Source: Pseudomonas guariconensis (GTDB lineage: Bacteria; Pseudomonadota; Gammaproteobacteria; Pseudomonadales; Pseudomonadaceae). From it: DNA of 64,000 nucleotides. This document shows positions 1 through 8,546 of the stretch, piece after piece. Position 1 is the first letter of the stretch; each line of letters starts with the position of its first letter. A model generated the notes under the pieces. The model made no database searches. It was given only the letters and a program-made list of their open reading frames with translations, and was not told where the DNA came from. Location of the stretch: contig NZ_FMYX01000003.1 of the NCBI RefSeq assembly GCF_900102675.1, forward strand, positions 186,001 to 250,000, given 5' to 3'. A program made the position numbers and the translations under genes.

Positions 1-456
1 GTGCTCATTGGTTTAGCGTTGACCCATCCCGAAGTCATTACCCAGCGGGGCGCATCCTATCGTCCTGCGATCTGGATGGAGGCACTGCGCCAGATTAGCG
101 AACGCCCATGGCTTGGTCATGGTTTTGATACCCCCATGACAGTGATCTTGCCTGGGATAGACCCTTTATCCGACCCACACAACATTGAACTGGGAGTGCT
201 TTATTCTGGCGGCATAGTGGGCTTGGCGCTCTGGATGACCCTCTACGGCCTGGCGCTGTATTTCAGCTGGGTATACCGCAAGCACCCCGCGGTGACGCTT
301 GCGGCAACCTGGCTGATTTTCGGCTTCGCTTCGGGCTTGACCGAAGGCAGTGCCTTCATGTCACGCCCTAAGGAACATTGGTATTTGATCTGGATACCAA
401 TGGCCTTGGTATATGCACAATCGCTGATTTATTGGACACGCAAACGAGCCGTTTGA
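1..456 (+). CDS. O-antigen ligase family protein, C-terminal part
   Basis: The gene enters from the left edge, so only the last 151 residues are visible and the GTG at base 1 is not a credible start. The fragment has hydrophobic helices and the pattern WLGHGFD...DPHNIELGVLYSGG, which resembles the C-terminal periplasmic loop and following helix of the Wzy/O-antigen ligase superfamily (PF04932). Such proteins act in the inner membrane to polymerise O-antigen or attach polysaccharide to lipid A core. The adjacent glycosyltransferase fits a surface-glycan locus. The 3' end overlaps the convergent glycosyltransferase gene by 28 bp. Ligase versus polymerase cannot be decided from the fragment. Confidence 0.75.
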   Translation: MLIGLALTHPEVITQRGASYRPAIWMEALRQISERPWLGHGFDTPMTVILPGIDPLSDPHNIELGVLYSGGIVGLALWMTLYGLALYFSWVYRKHPAVTLAATWLIFGFASGLTEGSAFMSRPKEHWYLIWIPMALVYAQSLIYWTRKRAV

Positions 457-1343
457 GAGGTCATCAGCCTCCAAATGCCACGCAAGGTTTTCTTGTTCCA
501 ATACTTGACCGGGATTTCCGCCAGGATTTCCCGGGCAAGCGGTTTATCACGGTTTGCATACTTGAGCACCATCGAATTGCGGTAGTTCATGCACACTTGT
601 TCATATTGTGGATGATCACGGTAAACCTCGTACGTTCTCAGTACGTTGTCCACCATGAATCGACCGTTCTTGAACGTATTGGTAGGGTGGTCACGGTATT
701 GCGCCAATACCTCGCCAAGCACATCGATAAAGTAGCCGGCGTGGCTGATCGCCAATTCGATGTAGACATCTTCCAATCGAATATCAGGGTTGAATCCACC
801 CACCTTTTCGAAGGCTTCGCGCCGTAGCATCAGCGTGGCAGCCATCGGGCCCGGTTTGCGATCCAGGAACAGATCGTCGAAATCGAGGCGGCGGAAAGGC
901 AGGTTCCGATTACGCTGTTCACGTGCCCCCATGACCTTGCCATCTTGGTCGATGGTTTCGATATTGGCCGAGCAGATGCCGACTTCAGGTTTGTCCCTCA
1001 TGTACTCCACTTGGCGGGCGATACGATGGGGAAGCATGATGTCATCGGAGCCGAACGGAACGATGAACTCACCTCGCGCGCGTGCGATCGCTTCATTGAG
1101 AGTGCGGGCAAGGCCCTTGTTGGCCTGGAACTTCAGGTCGAAACCATGCTGCTCCTGTAGGCGCTTCAGGCGTGCAGGGCTGTCATCTTTCGAGCCATCA
1201 TCGACGACAAGAAGTTCGATATTGGAATAGGTTTGGTTAATGACACTCTCAATGCTCGCTTCAATGTAGCGTGCATGGTTGTAGGACGCGATGATGACTG
1301 TCACCAGAGGTGAATCAGCAGCATCGTGACGTTCAGCACCCAT
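429..1343 (-). CDS. family 2 glycosyltransferase
   Basis: A 304-residue GT-A enzyme with the family 2 start VTVIIASYNHARYIEASI, the nucleotide-binding stretch VVDDGS (46-51) and a DxD-like GSDD (98-101) for metal and nucleotide sugar. It probably transfers a sugar at the cytoplasmic side during lipopolysaccharide or exopolysaccharide assembly; donor and acceptor cannot be inferred. The length is usual for a single-domain GT2 and no membrane anchor is evident. It is convergent with the ligase-like gene and overlaps its end, so the two are not one operon. Confidence 0.88.
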   Translation of the reverse strand: MGAERHDAADSPLVTVIIASYNHARYIEASIESVINQTYSNIELLVVDDGSKDDSPARLKRLQEQHGFDLKFQANKGLARTLNEAIARARGEFIVPFGSDDIMLPHRIARQVEYMRDKPEVGICSANIETIDQDGKVMGAREQRNRNLPFRRLDFDDLFLDRKPGPMAATLMLRREAFEKVGGFNPDIRLEDVYIELAISHAGYFIDVLGEVLAQYRDHPTNTFKNGRFMVDNVLRTYEVYRDHPQYEQVCMNYRNSMVLKYANRDKPLAREILAEIPVKYWNKKTLRGIWRLMTSQTARLRVQ

Positions 1344-1590
1344 AGAAAATCCCTAGATCTTGAAACCTGATGGCAAGTTTGTGAGATGTCACGCTCAGGC
1401 TGGCTAAAGCGGTTTGATCGCATCTTAACATCGGTACGCAAGTAAAGAAATTTTAGGGGCGCCAACGGATGTCCATGCTGACAACGTCAAGGGGGTATTG
1501 GTCGTTGCGGTGTCATCGTCGATGGCCGACGGGCCGCTTTGCGGCCCGCCTTTTAGGACAAGGTTGCGACGAATAATGGCCGGTGATCTG
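1344..1590. other. intergenic region between GT2 and the CurA-like gene
   Basis: This stretch holds the 5' side of the glycosyltransferase gene, an AT-rich patch near 1380-1455 that could carry its promoter, and the GC-rich hairpin at 1531-1554. No open frame with a ribosome-binding site was seen. Confidence 0.5.
1531..1554 (+). terminator. GGGCCGC hairpin with short T run
   Basis: GGGCCGC-TTT-GCGGCCC forms a perfect 7-bp stem, followed by GCCTTTT on the + strand. It lies beyond the 3' end of the minus-strand CurA-like gene, but on that strand no T tract follows, so its direction is ambiguous. The same hairpin type recurs after rraB (25862) and after the amidotransferase gene (27985). Confidence 0.4.
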
Positions 1591-2592
1591 TCAGATTTTT
1601 ATAACGAGTTTCCCAAAATTTTTTCCACTGAACAGCTTGAGCAGCGCCTCCGGGAACGTCTCCAACCCCTCCACCACATCCTCCTTGCTCTTCACCTGGC
1701 CACTGGCCAACCACCCGGCGATCTCCTGTGCGGCTTTGCCGTACTCCTTGGCGTAATCCATCACCACGAACCCTTCCATCCGCGCGCGGTTGACGAGCAG
1801 TGACAGATAGTTGGCTGGGCCTTTGACGGCGTCCTTGTTGTTGTACTGGCTGATGGCGCCGCAGATGACCACGCGGGCCTTGAAGTTCAGGCGGCTGAGC
1901 ACGGCGTCGAGGATGTCGCCGCCGACGTTGTCGAAGTACACGTCCACACCTTTGGGGCATTCGCGTTTGAGGCCGGCCAGGACGTCTTCGGCTTTGTAGT
2001 CGATGACGCCGTCAAAGCCGAGCTCGTCCTTCAGGTACTGGCATTTCTCCTTGCCACCGGCGATGCCGACGACGCGGCAGCCTTTGAGTTTGGCGATTTG
2101 CCCGGCGATGCTGCCCACGGCACCGGCAGCGCCGGAGAGGACAACGGTTTCACCGGCCTTGGGTTGGCCGACGTCGAGCAGGGCGAAGTAGGCGGTCATG
2201 CCGGTCATGCCCAGGGCTGAGAGGTAGCGGGGCAGGGGGGCCAGGCGTGGGTCGATCTTGTACAGGCCTTGGGGCTCGCCAACGAAGTAGTCCTGCACAC
2301 CGAGCGGGCCGTTGACGTGATCGCCGGGCTTGAAGTCAGGGTGCTGGGAGGCGATCACTTCGCCGACGCCCAGGGCGCGCATCACCTGGCCGAGAGCGAC
2401 GGGGGCAATGTAGGACTTGCCTTCGTTCATCCAGCCGCGCATGGCGGGGTCCAGGGACAGGTAGAGGTTTTTCACCAGCACTTGGCCTTCGGCGGGCTCG
2501 GTGACGGGGACCTGCTCGTAGGTGAAGTCGTCGCGGCGCACGGCGCCGACGGGGCGTTTGCTGAGCAGGAAGCGGCGGTTGGTCTGGGGCAT
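1591..2592 (-). CDS. NADP-dependent medium-chain reductase, CurA/YncB type
   Basis: A 333-residue zinc-free member of the medium-chain dehydrogenase/reductase family, close to curcumin reductase CurA and leukotriene B4 12-hydroxydehydrogenase-like enzymes. It shows the typical LSLDPAMRGWM stretch near residue 46-55 and the nucleotide-binding AAGAVG motif at 155-160. It should reduce the C=C bond of alpha,beta-unsaturated ketones or aldehydes with NADPH in the cytoplasm. The start has AAAGGGA eight bases upstream. It is divergent from the SDR gene at 2790; whether both act on one substrate is unknown. Confidence 0.88.
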   Translation of the reverse strand: MPQTNRRFLLSKRPVGAVRRDDFTYEQVPVTEPAEGQVLVKNLYLSLDPAMRGWMNEGKSYIAPVALGQVMRALGVGEVIASQHPDFKPGDHVNGPLGVQDYFVGEPQGLYKIDPRLAPLPRYLSALGMTGMTAYFALLDVGQPKAGETVVLSGAAGAVGSIAGQIAKLKGCRVVGIAGGKEKCQYLKDELGFDGVIDYKAEDVLAGLKRECPKGVDVYFDNVGGDILDAVLSRLNFKARVVICGAISQYNNKDAVKGPANYLSLLVNRARMEGFVVMDYAKEYGKAAQEIAGWLASGQVKSKEDVVEGLETFPEALLKLFSGKNFGKLVIKI

Positions 2593-2789
2593 GGCGGTTC
2601 CCTTTGGGAATGGGGTAGGCAGCTTGAACGTTCAAGATAGACCCCTTTGATAGCCCGAGGGCCGGTGGCGATCAAGTTTCACTGCTTGCGCAAATACACC
2701 TCGATACACCTGGATGATCGTGCTGCCCAGCGCGCGGCTGTCATGACTAGACTCAGCCTTCATAACGAATCAGCGTTCAGGAGCCCGTA

Positions 2790-3551
2790 ATGAGCATGAC
2801 GTTTTCCGGCCAGGTAGCCCTGGTCACCGGTGGTGGGGCGGGGATTGGCCGGTCGACGGCACAGGCGTTCGCTGTCGAGGGTTTGAAGGTGGTGGTGGCC
2901 GACCGGGATGTGGAGGGCGGCGAGGCGACGGTGGCGCTGATTCGCCAGGCCGGTGGTGAGGGGCTGTTCGTGGCCTGTGATGTGACCAAGGACGCCGAGG
3001 TGCGCCATTTGCACGAGCGCATCATCGAAGCCTACGGTCGCCTGGACTACGCCTTCAACAACGCGGGCATCGAGATCGAGCAGGGCCGTCTGGCAGAGGG
3101 CAGCGAGGCGCAGTTCGACGCGATCATGGGCGTGAATGTCAAAGGCGTGTGGCTATGCATGAAGTACCAACTACCGCTGATGCTTGCCGCAGGCGGCGGG
3201 GCGATCGTCAACACTGCGTCGGTCGCGGGGTTGGGGGCGGCGCCGAAGATGAGTATCTACAGCGCCTCCAAGCACGCGGTGATCGGCCTGACCAAGTCGG
3301 CGGCGATCGAGTACGCCAAGAAGGGCATTCGGGTGAATGCGGTGTGTCCGGCGGTAATCGATACCGACATGTTCCGCCGGGCCTATGAGTCCGACCCGCG
3401 CAAAGCGGAGTTCGCTGCCGCGATGCACCCGGTAGGACGCATCGGCAAGGTCGAGGAGATCGCCAGTGCGGTGCTTTATCTGTGCAGCGATGGCGCGGCC
3501 TTCACCACCGGTCATAGTCTGGCTGTCGATGGTGGGGCCACGGCTATTTGA
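2790..3551 (+). CDS. short-chain dehydrogenase/reductase
   Basis: A 253-residue classical SDR with the cofactor motif TGGGAGIG (13-20), NNAG (90-93), catalytic Ser around 144 and YSASK with Tyr157/Lys161. Asp38 after the second strand (VVVADRD) favours NAD(H) over NADP(H). It ends in the usual SLAVDGGATAI-like tail. The substrate is unknown; similar enzymes oxidise or reduce secondary alcohols and ketones. The ATG at 2790 has CAGGAGC upstream; a second ATG two codons later is less likely. It is followed by REP copies. Confidence 0.88.
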   Translation: MSMTFSGQVALVTGGGAGIGRSTAQAFAVEGLKVVVADRDVEGGEATVALIRQAGGEGLFVACDVTKDAEVRHLHERIIEAYGRLDYAFNNAGIEIEQGRLAEGSEAQFDAIMGVNVKGVWLCMKYQLPLMLAAGGGAIVNTASVAGLGAAPKMSIYSASKHAVIGLTKSAAIEYAKKGIRVNAVCPAVIDTDMFRRAYESDPRKAEFAAAMHPVGRIGKVEEIASAVLYLCSDGAAFTTGHSLAVDGGATAI

Positions 3552-3568
3552 GGCCAATTGAAGCTGCG

Positions 3569-3602
3569 TCGGCCTTTTCGCGGGTTAACCCACTCCCACA
3601 GG
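3569..3602 (+). repeat. REP element
   Basis: A copy of the P. putida-type REP: TCGGCCTTTTCGCGGGTT...CCCACAGG, slightly diverged in the palindrome. It is paired with an inverted copy at 3688-3720. Confidence 0.7.
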
Positions 3603-3677
3603 TTCTCCGGTGTTCTCATCAACATCGCTGTGCCTGTGGGGCTGGTATTTGCACGGCTGAAAAGTGCAGGCAGTCCG

Positions 3678-4853
3678 CTACCGCGAGCCCTGTGGGAGCG
3701 TGTTTACCCGCAAATGGGCCCGTGCTGACAACCATAGGGTCAAGGCAACCACTCCACACCCCGTGAGTAACACGGCGCCAAACACAACCAACGCTGTTCG
3801 TGAGCCAAGACGGTCACTGAGCAGCCCCGTGAAGATCACCGGCAGGCTGAACCCCAGGTACGCCAGCAGGAAGAAACCCGCGCTGGCCCGGGTCTTCTCA
3901 GGCCCTGCCAACTGGTTCACTGCCGCCAGTCCACCCAAGTAAATGAACCCGTAGCACGCGCTGCTGGCAGCGACCGCGCCCAGCAGCACGGCAGCCAGCC
4001 GCCCACTGTCGGCGCCCCAGGCGAGCAGGGCGTAGCTACACGGAAGAATCGCCAATCCGAGCAAGGTTGCACGTACGTTGGACATGCGACGTGCCATGGG
4101 CTGGAACAACAGGCCACAGCTGATCACGCAGAAGGTCGAAAAACCGGACCAGGCGCTCAGCCCGTGTTGACGCAAGACCCCCGGCAACAGGGCTATCACC
4201 AGGCCTACGCAGGCCCAGGCGAGCAGGATGGCCAAGCCATAGGCCAGGCTGCCACTGGGGTAGAAGGGCAGGCGCAGCATGGCGCCGCGCTGCGCAGGAC
4301 GCAGATCGGGCAGGCGCCAGACCAACACCAGCGCGACGGCGGCGAGCAGCAGTTGCAGGTGGAAGCTGCCCGGCGTCAGGGTGGGGCCGCGCAGCAGGAA
4401 GAGGCTTGTCAGTGCAGCGCCCAGGCCAAAGCCCAGGGATGTGCTGGCGGTCACCCAGGTGGCGGCGCGACTGCTGTCGTGGCCAGGCATCAGCTCACTC
4501 ATGTAGGCGGTGGCGGTCGCTGAGGCCAGGCCCGTGCCCAGTCCAAGGAATAGCCGCGCCAGGCCCAGCGTCTGCAGGCTCGGGGCGAGCAGCATCAGTC
4601 CCGTGGCGATCATGGACAAGGCGAGGGCCGTGAGAATCAGCGGCCGTCGGCCGACTCGGTCCGCCAGGCCGCCCAACGCCAGCAGCACGGGCAACACGCC
4701 CAGCACATAACCGGAGAAGGCCACCGCTGTGGCGGCCGCGCCTTGACCGGAGAGGTCGGCGTAAGCGATGTACAGGGGCGCCTGCAGGTTTACGGCGAGG
4801 GTGATCAGGCACAGGGCGAAGGCCAGGCGGGCCGGGGCTGAGCGGGTGGGCAT
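3678..4853 (-). CDS. MFS transporter, drug/metabolite exporter type
   Basis: A 391-residue 12-helix major facilitator of the DHA1-like branch, with motif A GGLADRVGRRP at 61-71 between helices 2 and 3. It probably exports a small molecule by proton antiport. It is divergent from the MocR-type regulator at 5007, and such regulators usually control the neighbouring transporter. The last 13 residues, reading AHLRVNTLPQGSR, are encoded by an inverted REP copy (3688-3720), so this gene's natural stop seems to have been replaced by repeat sequence. Confidence 0.85.
   Translation of the reverse strand: MPTRSAPARLAFALCLITLAVNLQAPLYIAYADLSGQGAAATAVAFSGYVLGVLPVLLALGGLADRVGRRPLILTALALSMIATGLMLLAPSLQTLGLARLFLGLGTGLASATATAYMSELMPGHDSSRAATWVTASTSLGFGLGAALTSLFLLRGPTLTPGSFHLQLLLAAVALVLVWRLPDLRPAQRGAMLRLPFYPSGSLAYGLAILLAWACVGLVIALLPGVLRQHGLSAWSGFSTFCVISCGLLFQPMARRMSNVRATLLGLAILPCSYALLAWGADSGRLAAVLLGAVAASSACYGFIYLGGLAAVNQLAGPEKTRASAGFFLLAYLGFSLPVIFTGLLSDRLGSRTALVVFGAVLLTGCGVVALTLWLSARAHLRVNTLPQGSR
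3688..3720 (-). repeat. REP element read through by the MFS gene
   Basis: CCCTGTGGGAGCGTGTTTAC followed by CCGCAAATGGGCC is an inverted REP copy lying inside the 3' end of the MFS reading frame; the two REP copies at 3569 and here form a pair. Confidence 0.7.
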
Positions 4854-4885
4854 CTGGGCATCCTTGGGTCATTCGTAGCGGCTGC

Positions 4886-4902
4886 TCGCGGGTTGCCCGC
4901 GA
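4886..4902. repeat. REP-like palindrome
   Basis: TCGCGGG-TTG-CCCGCGA is a perfect inverted repeat matching the REP core. It sits in the divergent region between the MFS gene and the MocR-type regulator. Confidence 0.55.
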
Positions 4903-4977
4903 ATGAGCCAGTACGACCAACAGTGGTCTGCTCCCCTTGCATCAACAAGGCACACTCCCGGCGCATTTGTGATTAAC

Positions 4978-5000
4978 TGTTCGGCAAAAATCAGCGAACA
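4978..5000. promoter_or_regulatory. inverted repeat upstream of the MocR-type gene
   Basis: TGTTCG-N11-CGAACA is a perfect 6-bp inverted repeat ending six bases before the regulator's ATG. A second one, CCTTG-N6-CAAGG, lies at 4935-4950. Both are in the divergent region shared with the MFS gene and are candidate operators for the MocR protein. Confidence 0.4.
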
Positions 5001-5006
5001 CTTCCC

Positions 5007-6404
5007 ATGCCTATCGTTTTGGATCGTGACTGCGCCACCCCGCTGGTCCAGCAACTGACCGAGCAGTTGCAAGCCTGGATCGAACAGCAACGCCTGCGCC
5101 CTGGCGCGCGGTTGCCGTCGATCCGCACTCAGGCGAGCAACCTGGCTGTCAGCCCGGCCTGTGTGATCGAAGCCTATGACCGCCTGGTGGCCAGCGGCTG
5201 GCTTCAGGCGCGCCACGGTACGGGCTTTTTCGTCGCCGAACGCAAGCCAGGCCTGCCGCTGGAAGAGGAGCAAGCCTGGGGCGAAGCGGTGGATGGCAGT
5301 TGGCGACAGTTTCGTGAAGGCCATGACGAACTGCTCAAGCTCGGCTGCGGCTGGCTGCCCAGCGCATGGCGTGCCAACACCGAGGTGGCCCAGGCCGTGC
5401 GCCTGGTCAGCCGTGGCAAAGTGGAGGATCTGTTCGATTATTGCCCGCCCCTGGGCCTGGCCAGCCTGCGCCAGCAACTGCACAAGCGCCTGGCGCGCAT
5501 CGATATCGCCGCTGGCCCCGAACGCATCCTCACCACCCAAGGTGCCAGCCATGCCCTCGATCTGCTGGTGCGCACCCTCTTGCGCCCAGGCGACGTGGTA
5601 TTGGTGGAAAGTCCGGGGTACTACAACCTGTTCAACCTGCTACGCCAGCACCAAGTGCGCATGCTGCCGGTGCCGCGTACAGCCAGTGGGCCGGACCTGG
5701 ACGAGCTCCAACGCTTGCTCGTCGAACACAGCCCGCGCGTGCTGTTCACCAACAGCCTCTATCACAATCCCACCGGCACCAGCCTGACGCCGAAGGTCGC
5801 CTATCGCCTGCTGGAGCTGGCCCGCGAGCACGACTTGCGCATCGTCGAGGACGACATCTACGCAGATTTTCAGGACGGCCCGGCCACGCGCCTGGCCACG
5901 CTCGACAGCGAGCAGCGGGTGATCTACATGGCCAGTTTCTCCAAGACCCTGAGCAGTTCGCTGCGGGTGGGCTACCTAGTGGCCGATGCGGCGCTGATCG
6001 GCCGCTTGGCGGAACTGAAGATGGTCACTGGCATCGGTACGTCGCGCTTTGCCGAACAGGTAGTGGGGCAGATGCTTGCCAATGGCAGTTACCGCAAGAG
6101 CGTGCAGCGTCTGCGGGTGCGACTGGGGCAGCACATGGCCAAGCTGCTGGGGCAACTGGAGGCGTTCGGCTGGGAGGTGTTCTGCGAACCCTATGGCGGG
6201 ATGTTCGTCTGGGTACGCTCGCCCGGGCGCGACTTTGCTGCCCTGGAGCGCGTAGCCCTGGATAACGCGGTGCTGCTGACGCCGGGCAGTGCGTTCGATC
6301 ATCAGGGCGCGCCGAGTGACTGGCTGCGGATCAATGTCGCGTATGGGCAGGACCAACGGGCTCAGGCGTTCTTTCGGTACGCAGGGCGACCTTCAGCACG
6401 CTGA
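5007..6404 (+). CDS. MocR-type GntR/aminotransferase fusion regulator
   Basis: A 465-residue protein with an N-terminal GntR winged helix (about 11-76; LPSIRTQASNLAVSPACVIE, then HGTGFFV) joined to a fold-type I aminotransferase domain (about 115-460). Aminotransferase motifs are intact: HNPTG (253-257), EDDIY (281-285) and SFSKTLSSSLRVGY with the PLP lysine at 313. This is the MocR/PdxR architecture; such proteins bind PLP or its adduct with an effector and regulate a nearby gene, often divergent. Here the likely target is the MFS gene at 3678. The retained lysine means PLP can still be bound covalently. Confidence 0.9.
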   Translation: MPIVLDRDCATPLVQQLTEQLQAWIEQQRLRPGARLPSIRTQASNLAVSPACVIEAYDRLVASGWLQARHGTGFFVAERKPGLPLEEEQAWGEAVDGSWRQFREGHDELLKLGCGWLPSAWRANTEVAQAVRLVSRGKVEDLFDYCPPLGLASLRQQLHKRLARIDIAAGPERILTTQGASHALDLLVRTLLRPGDVVLVESPGYYNLFNLLRQHQVRMLPVPRTASGPDLDELQRLLVEHSPRVLFTNSLYHNPTGTSLTPKVAYRLLELAREHDLRIVEDDIYADFQDGPATRLATLDSEQRVIYMASFSKTLSSSLRVGYLVADAALIGRLAELKMVTGIGTSRFAEQVVGQMLANGSYRKSVQRLRVRLGQHMAKLLGQLEAFGWEVFCEPYGGMFVWVRSPGRDFAALERVALDNAVLLTPGSAFDHQGAPSDWLRINVAYGQDQRAQAFFRYAGRPSAR

Positions 6405-6542
6405 AAGCGACACGCTCATAGCTATTTGACACCATTGTGACGGGTGGGGCTTGTGGGTGGGGTTGCGCAGTTGCCACTCTTGGCTGAAAAAGGGCTGTCG
6501 TGCAGCCTGAAAACAGCGATGGACTGGCAGGGGGAATGGGCG

Positions 6543-8483
6543 ATGCGGGCGACCAAGCACGGTGTTCTGGCCAACCTGGGCATGGCCCGCAAGCTGGGGC
6601 TGGGCTTTGCCCTGGTGCTGTTGCTGACCCTGGCGGTGGCCGCCATCGGCGTCTTCGCCTTGCAGGGCCTGGGCCAGCGCTTCGATGGCCTGCGCCAGAT
6701 GAGCCAGTTCAACACCGACCTGCTCACGTTGCGTCAGCACGAACAGGGTTTTGCTTTGCGCTCGGACATCAAGGAAGCCGAAACCTTGCGCAAGGACCTG
6801 CAAAGCCTGATCGAGCGTGCCCGCACGCTCCCGGCCTTGGCTGCCACCGAAGGCGACCTGACCGCCTATGGCCAGGCCTTCGATGTCTTCGTCGAAGCGG
6901 TGCAGGCCAAGGAACTGGCCTTGGACATGGCCAGCTGGTCGGTCTCCAGTGTCTCCAATAACCTCGATGTGCTGCAGTCAGGTCTTACCGACGATGGCAC
7001 CTACACCCTCAAACAGTCCCAAGGCCAGCAGGGCAGCGAGTTCCTCGAGCAGGCCGGCCAGGTGGCGCAGGTCTCGCGTCTGATGCTGCAGGCCATGGAC
7101 GAGGCGCGGGTGCGCCTGGAGCAGGGGCGCAAGGGGGAGGAGGCGGTCAACGAAGGGCGCATCGCCCAGACCGTGGAAGCGGCGAGCCTGGTCGATCAGC
7201 TCAAGGCGTCGGTGAGCGACACCGGTTATCAGAGCGTGTTGGGCGAGGTGGCAGGGCACATCGCCAGTTTCTCCGACAAGCTCAACGAATACACCGATCT
7301 GCTCGCCAAGGAGCAGGGCATCAAGGCTCAGTTGCAGGCCCAGGCCGATCGGGTCACCCAGCGGGTCAACCAGGCCTATGCGAACCAGGAGCAGGTCATG
7401 CAGGGCGAACTTGCCCGCAGCACGGTCGCCATCGCCTTGGCCACCGTGCTGGCCTTGCTGGTTGGTGTGCTCGCCGCCTGGTTGATCACCCGCGCCGTGG
7501 TCGGGCCGCTCAAGCGTGTGATCGCCCGGGCCCAGCGCATCGCTGCGGGCGATCTGGTTGTCGAGGCCGAAACCACGCGGCGCGATGAGGTCGGCCAGCT
7601 TACCTTGGCCATGCAGCAGATGGCCGCCGGGCTTGCCGGCATTGTCAGCGGCCTGCAACAGGGCATCGAGCAACTAGCCGGCAACGCTCAGGCGCTGTCG
7701 GCCGTCACCGAGCAGACCAACCGTGAGGTGGGCAGCCAGAAGGAAGAAACCGAGCAGGTGGCCACTGCCATGCAGCAGATGACAGCCACCGTGCACGATG
7801 TGGCGCGCAACGCCGAGGAGGCTGCCCAGGCGGCCCAGAGCGCCGACGACAAGGTCGAGTCAGGCCAGCAGGTGGTGCGCCAGAGCATGCAGCGCATCGA
7901 GCAGTTGGCTGCCGCGGCGGAAACCGCCAGCGCTGGCATCGACAGCTTGAGTGCCGAAATCCATACCATTGGCGACGTACTGGAAGTGATCAAGAGCGTC
8001 GCCGAGCAGACCAACTTGCTGGCGCTCAACGCGGCGATCGAGGCTGCCCGGGCCGGCGAACAGGGACGCGGTTTTGCCGTGGTGGCCGATGAGGTGCGGG
8101 CCCTGGCGCGGCGCACCCGGCAATCCACCGAAGAGATCGAGCGCCTGGTTGCCAGCCTGCGCGGCAACGCCCAGCAGTCGGTGTCGCAGATTCGTGGCAG
8201 TACCGAGCTGGTGCGTCTGGCGGTGGCCGATGCGCTGCACACCGAAAGTGCGCTGGGCAGCATCGCGGCTGCGGTGTCGTTGATCCAGCAGATGAACCAG
8301 CAGATCGCCGCGGCGGCGGAGCAGCAAAGCTCGGTGGCCGAGGAGATCAGTCGCAGCGTCACGCAGATCCGCGGCAGCGCCGATCAAGCTGCCTTGGCCA
8401 TGCAGGACAACGCCCGCTCGAGCGTCGAGCTGGCGCAGTTGGGCACGGATCTCAAGGGCATGGTCGGCCATTTCAGATTGTGA
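6543..8483 (+). CDS. methyl-accepting chemotaxis protein with HBM-like sensor domain
   Basis: A 646-residue chemoreceptor. The start at 6543 is chosen because CAGGGGG lies just upstream; the frame stays open back to a GTG at 6444 without a good site. Order: TM1 (about 19-39), a periplasmic all-helical domain of about 250 residues (40-290) resembling the helical bimodular (HBM) domain of P. putida McpS/McpQ, TM2 (about 294-316), HAMP (to about 365), and the signalling domain with the conserved hairpin [20 protein letters not shown] near 483-502. It would signal through CheA/CheW from the cell pole. The ligand is unknown; HBM receptors often bind organic acids. Confidence 0.9.
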   Translation: MRATKHGVLANLGMARKLGLGFALVLLLTLAVAAIGVFALQGLGQRFDGLRQMSQFNTDLLTLRQHEQGFALRSDIKEAETLRKDLQSLIERARTLPALAATEGDLTAYGQAFDVFVEAVQAKELALDMASWSVSSVSNNLDVLQSGLTDDGTYTLKQSQGQQGSEFLEQAGQVAQVSRLMLQAMDEARVRLEQGRKGEEAVNEGRIAQTVEAASLVDQLKASVSDTGYQSVLGEVAGHIASFSDKLNEYTDLLAKEQGIKAQLQAQADRVTQRVNQAYANQEQVMQGELARSTVAIALATVLALLVGVLAAWLITRAVVGPLKRVIARAQRIAAGDLVVEAETTRRDEVGQLTLAMQQMAAGLAGIVSGLQQGIEQLAGNAQALSAVTEQTNREVGSQKEETEQVATAMQQMTATVHDVARNAEEAAQAAQSADDKVESGQQVVRQSMQRIEQLAAAAETASAGIDSLSAEIHTIGDVLEVIKSVAEQTNLLALNAAIEAARAGEQGRGFAVVADEVRALARRTRQSTEEIERLVASLRGNAQQSVSQIRGSTELVRLAVADALHTESALGSIAAAVSLIQQMNQQIAAAAEQQSSVAEEISRSVTQIRGSADQAALAMQDNARSSVELAQLGTDLKGMVGHFRL

Positions 8484-8499
8484 TCGAGTGTGTCGGCCC

Positions 8500-8519
8500 T
8501 TCGCGGGTTAACCCGCGAA
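8500..8519. repeat. REP palindrome
   Basis: TTCGCGGGTTAACCCGCGAA is a perfect 20-bp palindrome between the convergent chemoreceptor and BenE genes, flanked by GGCC bases typical of the REP family; it could also act as a bidirectional terminator. Confidence 0.7.
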
Positions 8520-8546
8520 CAGGCCGGCACTGGCAACAAGACATCC

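Noticed and set aside
3569..3720. REP pair considered as a CRISPR-like or sRNA element
   Set aside because: The copies match the genome-wide P. putida REP family and lie at gene ends as usual.
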